A model generated the notes under the pieces. It made no database searches and was not told the origin of the DNA. It worked only from the letters and a program-made list of their open reading frames with translations. A DNA stretch of 8,964 nt from Candidatus Hydrothermarchaeota archaeon (GTDB taxonomy: Archaea; Hydrothermarchaeota; Hydrothermarchaeia; Hydrothermarchaeales; BMS3B). The position numbers were made by a program, and so were the translations under genes. The stretch lies in NCBI GenBank assembly GCA_015521945.1, contig WANG01000115.1:1-8964 (forward strand). The letters run 5' to 3'. Positions 1 to 4,956 of this stretch are shown here, in pieces (position 1 is the stretch's first letter; every line of letters starts with the position of its first letter).

Positions 1-174
1 GCCCTGCTCAAGGCTGGAGACCTGCTGAAGTGCAGGGAGTTAAAGGTTATAACCTGGGACTACGAGGATGAGCGCGAGGTTAAGTGGTTCGGCAGAAAGG
101 GCAGGGTAAAGTTCATACCCATGTGGAGGTGGCTGCTGAGTCTGGATGGCTATGGACACAGCGAGGTGCCCTGA
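1..174 (+). CDS. C-terminal end of a probable archaeal AAA-type ATPase (partial)
   Basis: The frame is open from the first base and ends in TGA at 172-174, giving the last 57 residues of a protein that begins outside the window. The visible part contains VITWDYEDE, a basic stretch, then FIPMWRWLL. This resembles the C-terminal domain of the large archaeal family of predicted ATP-binding proteins (AAA+ superfamily), whose ends commonly read like 'ITWDYE...(basic)...FVPLWKWLL'. The P-loop that would settle the family lies off the window, so the assignment rests on this tail alone and comes from memory of the family. No function can be given. An 87-base gap separates it from the next gene. Confidence 0.5.
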   Translation, partial: ALLKAGDLLKCRELKVITWDYEDEREVKWFGRKGRVKFIPMWRWLLSLDGYGHSEVP

Positions 175-234
175 GGCAGGGTAACTCCCTCGCCTACAGC
201 ACATGCCTCCGGAGCTGCCTCTGTGCAACATGGC

Positions 235-249
235 AAAGGTTAACCTGGG
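235..249. repeat. Palindrome GGTTAACC just upstream of queD, with a near copy at 42-58
   Basis: AAAGGTTAACCTGGG at 235-249 contains the perfect palindrome GGTTAACC (238-245) and runs up to the queD Shine-Dalgarno region. A near copy, AAAGGTTATAACCTGGG, lies at 42-58 inside the upstream coding region. The first copy also encodes conserved-looking residues (KVITW), so the similarity may be chance. An operator role is possible but not shown. Confidence 0.25.
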
Positions 250-261
250 GTGATGTGTGTG

Positions 262-600
262 ATGAGGCTCAAGCTCGGGATAAGGGAGCACTTTGACGCC
301 GCCCACTACCTGCCGGGCCACGAGAGCTGCGGGCGCATGCACGGGCACACCTACAGGGTGGAGGTGGTAATAGAGGGGGAGCTGGAGGGGAACATACTCA
401 TGGACTTCGCCGAGCTCAGGAGGGTGGTCAGGGAGGTGCTTGCGGAGTACGACCACGCCGTGCTCAACGAGCTCATGGAGTACCCCAGCGCCGAGAACCT
501 GTGCACCCAGATATTCAGGAAGCTGCGCAGCAGGCTGGAGCACCCCCTCCGGGTGCGCCTCTGGGAGGGCGAGGGCAAGTGGGTGCAGGTTGAGGGCTGA
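262..600 (+). CDS. queD: 6-carboxy-5,6,7,8-tetrahydropterin synthase, QueD/PTPS family
   Basis: The 112-residue product belongs to the PTPS/QueD family, which converts 7,8-dihydroneopterin triphosphate to 6-carboxytetrahydropterin. In archaea this feeds preQ0 and then archaeosine of tRNA. Zinc-ligand histidines are visible at H15 (FDAAH) and at H27 and H29 in CGRMHGH. The catalytic Cys is C23, with the C-x3-HGH spacing of QueD rather than the Glu variant of PTPS-III. The Asp-His pair is D64-H65 (YDHAVLN), followed by PSAENL and a late Glu at E102 (LWEGEG), all in family order. Several start codons are in frame (GTG 250, ATG 253, GTG 259, ATG 262). I chose ATG 262 because GGGGTGA at 247-253 then sits at normal Shine-Dalgarno distance and the protein begins directly at the first beta strand. 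Pterin synthesis for another cofactor is an alternative role. It ends two bases before pyrC, so the two are probably co-transcribed. Confidence 0.88.
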   Translation: MRLKLGIREHFDAAHYLPGHESCGRMHGHTYRVEVVIEGELEGNILMDFAELRRVVREVLAEYDHAVLNELMEYPSAENLCTQIFRKLRSRLEHPLRVRLWEGEGKWVQVEG

Positions 601-602
601 GG

Positions 603-1772
603 ATGCTGCTCAGGAACGCAAGGATATGCACGGAGCGCGGGGTGCAGGAGGGCAGCATCCTGATAGAGGACGGGCGTATCGCCGAGGTGGGCAGGCACCT
701 GAAAGCGGAGGGGGAGAGCATCAACCTGAGGCACCTGCTGGTGCTCCCCGGCATGGTGGACATTCACGTGCACCTGCGGGACTTCACCCAGAGCAGGAAG
801 GAGGACATAACCTCCGGCACCTCCGCAGCCCTCGCGGGAGGCGTTACCACCTGCATTGAGATGCCCAACACCTCCCCCCCCATAGACTCCAGGCGGGCTC
901 TGAGGCGGAGGCTGCACCTCGCCAGCAGGAGGGCGGTCTGCGACTTCTGGGCTTACCTGGGAGTTACCAAGGAGAACTGCAGTGGCGGGGAGCTGGAGGG
1001 TGCGATTGCAAAGGCTTACTTGGACGGAAGCTTGGGTGAGCTGGGGTACGGTGAGCTGGAGCAGGCGTGCCGCTCCACGAGGCTGTGCGCGGTGCATGCC
1101 GAGGATGCCGGTGTAATCGCGGAGGAGGGGAGGAGCAGGAGGGCGGAGCTGGTTGCGGTTGAGAAGGTGGGCGAGATTGCAGAGCATGCGAGGGTGCACA
1201 TCTGCCACATCTCCCTCCCGGAATCCATAGAGAAGCTGGGCAGAGCCACCTGCGAGGTCACACCCCACCACCTGCTGCTCACCGAGAAGCACGGGGTCAG
1301 GGTGAACCCTCCCCTCAGGAGCCAGAGGGACTGCGCAGCCCTCTGGAGAGCCCTCGCGGACCGCAGGATACACTGCATCGCCAGCGACCACGCCCCCCAC
1401 GAGAGCCGGGAGCTGCCGGGCATACCCGGGCTTGAGACCACCCTTCCCCTCATGCTCACCATGGTGCGCCGCGGGAGGCTCAGCATGGAGCGCCTGGTTG
1501 AGGCGTACTCCTCAAAGCCCGCCAAGCTTCTCGGTCTGGAGAGCAAGGGCGGAATTGAGAGGGGCAAGCACGCCGACTTGGTGGTGGTGGACCCCAGAGC
1601 CGAGTGGGTTATCAGAGCCGACAGGATGCACACCAGAGCCGGGCACACGCCCTTTGAGGGGTGGAGGGTGCGGGGCATGGTGAAGATGACCTTCCTGCGG
1701 GGTGAGCTGGTCTTCCAGGACGGTGAGGTGCTCGCATCCCCCGGATACGGCACCCCAGTGCTGCGGCTCTAA
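603..1772 (+). CDS. pyrC: Dihydroorotase
   Basis: The 389-residue product is a class I-type dihydroorotase (amidohydrolase superfamily). It closes N-carbamoyl-aspartate to dihydroorotate in cytosolic pyrimidine synthesis. Metal-site motifs appear in order: HVH (H55, H57) in GMVDIHVHLRD; K137 in AKAYLDGSLGEL, which aligns with the carboxylated lysine of the animal CAD dihydroorotase; H165 in VHAED; H202 in HICHIS; and D262 in IASDHAPH. NPPLR (235-239) matches the substrate-binding region. The C-terminus carries the usual GGIERGKHADLVVVD of the small beta domain. At 389 residues it is somewhat short for the family, with a compact segment around 120-135. ATG 603 follows the queD stop by two bases. 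Its purine-rich upstream sequence overlaps the end of queD, which suggests coupled translation. Its TAA (1770-1772) interlocks with the stop of the opposing membrane-protein frame. Hydantoinase/allantoinase relatives are alternatives, but the motif set favours PyrC. Confidence 0.9.
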   Translation: MLLRNARICTERGVQEGSILIEDGRIAEVGRHLKAEGESINLRHLLVLPGMVDIHVHLRDFTQSRKEDITSGTSAALAGGVTTCIEMPNTSPPIDSRRALRRRLHLASRRAVCDFWAYLGVTKENCSGGELEGAIAKAYLDGSLGELGYGELEQACRSTRLCAVHAEDAGVIAEEGRSRRAELVAVEKVGEIAEHARVHICHISLPESIEKLGRATCEVTPHHLLLTEKHGVRVNPPLRSQRDCAALWRALADRRIHCIASDHAPHESRELPGIPGLETTLPLMLTMVRRGRLSMERLVEAYSSKPAKLLGLESKGGIERGKHADLVVVDPRAEWVIRADRMHTRAGHTPFEGWRVRGMVKMTFLRGELVFQDGEVLASPGYGTPVLRL

Positions 1773-2149
1773 AGCCTCTCCCTGCGCATGGACACCACGT
1801 CACGCAGGGAGGTGCTCTGGGTTTTCTCCTCACGCCTCCTCCTGCGCTCCTTCTTCTCCTCCTCTTCCTCCTCCTGCTGCATCACCGCGCATATCTTCAG
1901 GTTCCTGAGCTTCACGCACACCTCCCGCCCCCCTGCCTCCGCAAGCTCGGCGCTCAGCTTCCTGAAGCGCTTCTCAATCCGCAGCACCTGGTACACCAGC
2001 ACCACTGAGGCGAGCACCACCAGCACGTCAGCGGTGAAGCCAACGGCACCGAAGATTATTATCGCCCCGAGCAGGGTCATCTGGAAGAGCAGCACCACTA
2101 TGGTGGCCGTAACTATCCGCTGGAAGTTCCTTGCGGGGTCCCTGTGAAT
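1769..2149 (-). CDS. Unrecognised membrane protein with charged tail; ATT start or frameshifted continuation
   Basis: I do not recognise this family. From the ATT at 2149-2147 the frame gives 126 residues. There is a short basic N-terminus (HRDPARNFQR), two hydrophobic helices (about 12-37 and 39-57), and then a cytosolic tail. That tail is probably coiled and holds a run of six Glu followed by KKERRRRREEK (about 93-109). No ATG, GTG or TTG in this frame lies near a sensible start. The first internal ATG (residue 24) would cut the first helix in half, and no Shine-Dalgarno sequence precedes the ATT. The upstream 49-residue frame ends TGA at 2151-2149 and shares base 2149 with this ATT. The possibilities are a rare ATT start coupled to the upstream stop, a -1 frameshift, or a one-base error or mutation splitting a four-helix protein of about 176 residues. 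The basic loop after helix 2 and the basic tail fit either one or two proteins under the positive-inside rule. Confidence 0.55.
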   Translation of the reverse strand: MHRDPARNFQRIVTATIVVLLFQMTLLGAIIIFGAVGFTADVLVVLASVVLVYQVLRIEKRFRKLSAELAEAGGREVCVKLRNLKICAVMQQEEEEEEKKERRRRREEKTQSTSLRDVVSMRRERL

Positions 2150-2298
2150 CAGGGCAGAGAAACCAGCAGCACGAACAGCAGCACCGCCGCGTACACCGGG
2201 TGAGAATATCCCGCCATGGTGCAGATGAAGTAGGAGGCTACCATCGCAACCAGAAACAGAAGAAGTGACGCAACCAAGTAACCAATAACCTGCAGCAT
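2149..2298 (-). CDS. Small two-helix membrane protein, 49 residues (or N-terminal half of a split protein)
   Basis: This frame starts at ATG 2298-2296 and ends TGA 2151-2149. The product is almost entirely two transmembrane helices (about 2-28 and 33-48) joined by a short turn, AGYSHP. A Shine-Dalgarno-like GGTGGA lies three bases upstream of the ATG, which supports this start. I recognise no family. It follows the histone gene by 40 bases on the same strand, with a T-rich tract in between. Its end joins the next hydrophobic frame through TGATT, so it may be the front half of one four-helix protein whose frame is broken. The longer in-frame alternative beginning at TTG 2311 reads across this region in a different frame and gives a much less membrane-like sequence, so I prefer the present frame. 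Confidence 0.6.
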   Translation of the reverse strand: MLQVIGYLVASLLLFLVAMVASYFICTMAGYSHPVYAAVLLFVLLVSLP

Positions 2299-2308
2299 AA
2301 ATCCACCG

Positions 2309-2320
2309 CAAAAAATAAAA
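2309..2320 (-). terminator. T-rich tract after the histone gene
   Basis: On the minus strand TTTTATTTTTT (2320 to 2310) follows the histone stop by about 20 bases and is preceded by further pyrimidine-rich sequence. Archaeal RNA polymerase commonly terminates at such oligo-U stretches without a hairpin. The same 11-mer, TTATTTTTTGC, occurs after hemL. The next gene starts only about 12 bases downstream, so termination here would be partial or that gene would be poorly expressed. Confidence 0.5.
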
Positions 2321-2338
2321 GGAGAAGAAAGTGCTGGA

Positions 2339-2539
2339 TTACCTGCTCGCGAGCTTTATGTCACTGGCTTTGACTGTCTTTCTCTTCGCGTGCTTGGCAA
2401 GCTTCCCTGCTTCCGTGGCAATCTCTGTACCAATCTCCTCCAGCAGCTCTGCCAGCACCATCGCAGCATCTCTGCCAACACGCATGTTGGTAGCCTTTCG
2501 TATTATCCTACCGCATGCTGCCACTGGTAGTTCTCCCAT
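2339..2539 (-). CDS. Archaeal histone (HMf family)
   Basis: This 66-residue protein is a single histone fold without tails and forms dimers that wrap DNA in archaeal chromatin. It aligns throughout with HMfB, offset by one residue because of an extra Gly after Met. GELPVAACGRII starts helix 1. R11, R20, K54 and T55 correspond to the DNA-contacting R10, R19, K53 and T54. The R53-D60 salt-bridge pair and the dimer-interface L47/H50 are kept. It ends at ASR, three residues before the HMfB end. T17 replaces the HMfB Gly16, K15 replaces D14, and E31 and K62 replace K30 and E61. All of these lie near surfaces implicated in nucleosome stacking. The start is firm: GAGGTGGTGA precedes the ATG at normal distance, and a TATA box lies about 40 bases upstream. 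It appears to be an independently transcribed gene between hemL and the membrane-protein frames. Confidence 0.93.
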   Translation of the reverse strand: MGELPVAACGRIIRKATNMRVGRDAAMVLAELLEEIGTEIATEAGKLAKHAKRKTVKASDIKLASR

Positions 2540-2576
2540 AATCTCACCACCTCAGGATTATTTTCTTATCTTCTTG

Positions 2577-2591
2577 CATATAAAGCTTTCG
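2577..2591 (-). promoter_or_regulatory. Histone promoter: TATA box with upstream BRE-like bases
   Basis: Minus-strand CGAAAGCTTTATATG contains TTTATATG (2584 to 2577) preceded by an A/G-rich element, CGAAAGC (2591 to 2585), resembling a TFB-recognition element. Its centre near 2580 predicts initiation around 2553-2556, leaving a leader of about 15 bases that holds the GAGGTGGTGA ribosome-binding site. This agrees well with the histone ATG at 2539. Confidence 0.75.
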
Positions 2592-2606
2592 TTTAATGAG
2601 GTGCAT

Positions 2607-2617
2607 GCAAAAAATAA
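2607..2617 (-). terminator. Candidate T-rich terminator for the hem operon
   Basis: Minus-strand TTATTTTTTGC (2617 to 2607) lies about 90 bases after the hemL stop and just upstream of the histone TATA box. It is the only long T tract between the two genes and is identical to the 11-mer after the histone gene. It would end hemL transcripts before the histone promoter. Confidence 0.45.
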
Positions 2618-2681
2618 CGTGCTTGTCCTCGTGCACAGGATGGACTGCCATTTCATGCTCCAGAGCCGCCAGCTTTTTTTC

Positions 2682-2705
2682 GGAGGCATGCGCAGCCTTG
2701 CCTCC
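2682..2705. repeat. Inverted repeat at the hemL stop codon
   Basis: GGAGGCA (2682-2688) and TGCCTCC (2699-2705) form a perfect 7-base stem with a 10-base loop. The stem touches the first base of the hemL TAG (2707-2705). On the hemL transcript the hairpin would be followed by an A run, not a U run, so it is not a classical intrinsic terminator. It could stabilise the 3' end or be chance. Confidence 0.4.
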
Positions 2706-3976
2706 TAAGCCCTGGCCTCCCTGAGAGCCTCCCCCGCGCGCTCCAAGGTAAGCTCAACCTCCTCCCCGGTGTGGGCTGTGCTGAGGAAGCAGCTCTCGTA
2801 CTGGGACGGGGGCAGGAAAACGCCCCTCTTCAGCATTTCCCGCTGGTATCTGAGGAAGAGCTCCGCATCCGCCTTCAGGGCGCTCTCGTAGTCCCTCACC
2901 TCGGAGGAGGTGAAGTAAACCTGCAGCATGGAGGCAACACCGTAAACCCTCGCCTCCACCCCCGCATCCTGGCACACCTCCTCAAGACCCCTGCGCAGGC
3001 GCCTTCCCATCTCCTCAAGCCTCCCGTAGGGCTTCTCCTTAGCGAGCACCCCCACGGCAGCCAGGCCCGCTGCCATGCTCATGGGGTTCCCGTTGAAGGT
3101 GCCCGCCTGGTACACCCTGCCCAAGGGTGAGAGGTGCTGCATGAGCTCCTCCCTGCCCGCCAGTATCCCTATGGGCAGCCCCCCGCCGGCTATCTTCCCC
3201 AGGGTTGCCATGTCCGGGACGACTCCGTAGTACTCCTGGGCACCCCCCAGGCTCAGCCTGAACCCGGTTATCACCTCGTCAAAAATCAGAAGCGCCCCCG
3301 CTTCCGAGGTAACCTCCCTAAGGAACTTCAGGAAGCCCTCCTCCGGCAGGATGCACCCCGCGTTGCCCATTACAGGCTCCAGGATGACGCAGGCGAGCTC
3401 CTCCCCGTGCCTCCTGAACACCTCCTCCACCCCCTGGAAGTCGTTGAACCTCGCCAGGAGGGTGTTGCGGGTGGCTTCCTCCGGCACCCCGGCAGAGGTT
3501 GGCACCCCGTGGGTGGTTGCACCGCTGCCCGCCTTCACTAAGACATAATCGTGCGCCCCGTGGAAGGCGCCCTCAAACTTCAGTATCTTCTTCCTTCCCG
3601 TGGCACCCCTGGCGAGGCGTATCGCCGCCATCGTCGCCTCCGTGCCTGTGTTCACGAACCTCACCATCTCGGCGCAGGGCACCGTTCTGACGATGAGCTT
3701 TGCAAACTCAACCTCAAGCTCCGTGGGCGTGCCGTAGGCTGTTCCCAGCTCCGCCTGCCTCCTGACAGCCTCCACCACCTCGGGATGCGCATGCCCCAGT
3801 ATCAGGGGACCGTAGGCAAGGCAGTAGTCAATGTAGGAGTTCCCGTCCACATCGTACAGCCTCGCCCCCTTAGCGCGGGCTGTGAAGAAGGGGTAGGGCT
3901 TCATCGCCCTCACGGGGGAGTTCACGCCCCCCACTAAGTACCTCTTCGCCTCCTCAAAAAGCTCCCTTGAGCCCAT
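2705..3976 (-). CDS. hemL: Glutamate-1-semialdehyde 2,1-aminomutase
   Basis: This PLP enzyme moves the amino group of glutamate-1-semialdehyde to give 5-aminolevulinate, the second step of the C5 tetrapyrrole pathway. The 423-residue length is normal. Hallmarks in order are GGVNSPVRA (16-24), YDVDGN and GPLILGHAHP (about 41-65), VNTGTEA for phosphate binding (108-114), and FHG (138-140). Then come EPVMGN (200-205), IFDEVITGFR with D233 for the PLP ring nitrogen, the Schiff-base lysine K261 in LGKIAGGGLPIG, and GTFNGNP. I place the start at ATG 3976-3974 and not seven codons upstream. Its A is the last base of the hemB TGA (a TGATG junction), GGAGGTG precedes it at proper distance, and the family begins near 'S.ELF..A'. 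Translation is therefore probably coupled to hemB. It is the last gene of the hem operon. Confidence 0.96.
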   Translation of the reverse strand: MGSRELFEEAKRYLVGGVNSPVRAMKPYPFFTARAKGARLYDVDGNSYIDYCLAYGPLILGHAHPEVVEAVRRQAELGTAYGTPTELEVEFAKLIVRTVPCAEMVRFVNTGTEATMAAIRLARGATGRKKILKFEGAFHGAHDYVLVKAGSGATTHGVPTSAGVPEEATRNTLLARFNDFQGVEEVFRRHGEELACVILEPVMGNAGCILPEEGFLKFLREVTSEAGALLIFDEVITGFRLSLGGAQEYYGVVPDMATLGKIAGGGLPIGILAGREELMQHLSPLGRVYQAGTFNGNPMSMAAGLAAVGVLAKEKPYGRLEEMGRRLRRGLEEVCQDAGVEARVYGVASMLQVYFTSSEVRDYESALKADAELFLRYQREMLKRGVFLPPSQYESCFLSTAHTGEEVELTLERAGEALREARA

Positions 3977-4956
3977 CACCGCACCTCCTGCAGCCACCTC
4001 GCAACATCAGGCGCGTGGTAGCTCAGTATCAGGTCAGCACCCGCACGCTTTATCGCGGTAAGAACCTCCATCACGGCGCTCCTCTCCTCCAAGTAGCCAG
4101 CGGCAGCCGCAGCCTTAATCATCGCATACTCCCCGCTCACATTGTAGGCAGCCACCGGCACCCTGAAGCTCTCCCTCACCCTCGCTATAACATCCAGGTA
4201 CGCCAGGGCAGGCTTGACCATCACTATATCCGCCCCCTCGGCGATGTCAAGCTCAACCTCCCGCAGCGCCTCCCTGGCGTTCCTGAAGTCCATCTGGTAG
4301 CTCCTCCTGTCCCCGAAGGCGGGCGAGCTCCTGGCTGCATCTCTGAAGGGCGAGTAGAAGGAAGAGGCGTACTTGGCGGAGTAGCTCATTATCCCCACCC
4401 TCTCAAACCCCGCATCATCCAGCGCCTGCCTTATCGCCCCAACCCTTCCATCCATCATGTCGCTGGGGGCAACGATGTCAGCCCCCGCCTCCGCGTGGCT
4501 CACCGCCACCCTGGCGAGAACCTCAAGGGTGGGGTCGTTGAGCACCTCACCCCCCTCCACCACCCCGCAGTGCCCGTGGGAGGTGTACTCGCACAGGCAC
4601 ACATCCGTTATCACCACCAGCTCATCACCCGAGGTGCGCTTGAGCTCCCTCACCGCCCGCTGCACCACACCCTCAGCATCCGCAGCCCCGCTTCCCCTCG
4701 CATCCTTCCTCGCGGGAATCCCGAAGAGCATGACCGCGGGTATCCCCAGGGACACCATCTCCTCCGCAAGAGCCGGAAGCTCCTCCAGGGGCAGGCGCCA
4801 CTGCCCCGGCATGCTCTCAATCGGCACCCTTCTGCTCAGGGTCTCATCCACGAACACCGGGTAGATGAGGTCGCTTGGCTGGAGGGTGGTCTCCCCCACC
4901 ATCTCCCGCAGCTTCTCAGTTCTCCTCAGCCTTCTCAGCCTCACCCTCGGAAACAT
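3976..4956 (-). CDS. hemB: Porphobilinogen synthase (5-aminolevulinate dehydratase)
   Basis: The 326-residue enzyme condenses two 5-aminolevulinate molecules to porphobilinogen. The zinc site is the three-cysteine type: C120, C122 and C130 in DVCLCEYTSHGHCG. The two Schiff-base lysines are K195 in SYSAKYASSFYSPFR and K248 in MVKPALAYLD. APSDMMDGRV (163-172) and the C-terminal SYHA also match the family. The cysteine set predicts a Zn-dependent enzyme, not the Mg-only type. The start is ATG 4956-4954, with GAGGTG five bases upstream; the in-frame GTG at 4962 lies inside that ribosome-binding site and is unlikely. The first 41 bases overlap the end of hemA in another frame, and the last base is shared with the hemL start. 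It belongs to the sirC-hemA-hemB-hemL operon. Confidence 0.96.
   Translation of the reverse strand: MFPRVRLRRLRRTEKLREMVGETTLQPSDLIYPVFVDETLSRRVPIESMPGQWRLPLEELPALAEEMVSLGIPAVMLFGIPARKDARGSGAADAEGVVQRAVRELKRTSGDELVVITDVCLCEYTSHGHCGVVEGGEVLNDPTLEVLARVAVSHAEAGADIVAPSDMMDGRVGAIRQALDDAGFERVGIMSYSAKYASSFYSPFRDAARSSPAFGDRRSYQMDFRNAREALREVELDIAEGADIVMVKPALAYLDVIARVRESFRVPVAAYNVSGEYAMIKAAAAAGYLEERSAVMEVLTAIKRAGADLILSYHAPDVARWLQEVR

Noticed and set aside
351..1400. Long open frame on the minus strand (349 codons) opposite queD and pyrC
   Set aside because: It is antisense to two well-supported genes, is rich in Pro/Gly/Ala/His, shows no domain, and reflects high GC at third positions.
2544..2651. Minus-strand frame of 35 codons between hemL and the histone (ATG 2651)
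   Set aside because: It would run through the histone TATA box and leader, has no Shine-Dalgarno sequence, and has no recognisable sequence.
2682..2705. Hairpin at the hemL stop as an intrinsic terminator
   Set aside because: On the hemL transcript it is followed by an A run, not U. The T run is on the plus strand, where no gene ends.
2331..2708. Plus-strand open frame (125 codons) with a hydrophobic N-terminus opposite the histone
   Set aside because: The hydrophobic look comes from the reverse complement of the alanine-rich histone helices, and the frame crosses the histone promoter. There is no ribosome-binding site or family match.
3976..3997. Upstream GTG-type start for hemL, seven codons earlier
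   Set aside because: The ATG at 3976 has GGAGGTG at correct distance, forms a TGATG junction with hemB, and matches the usual start of the family.
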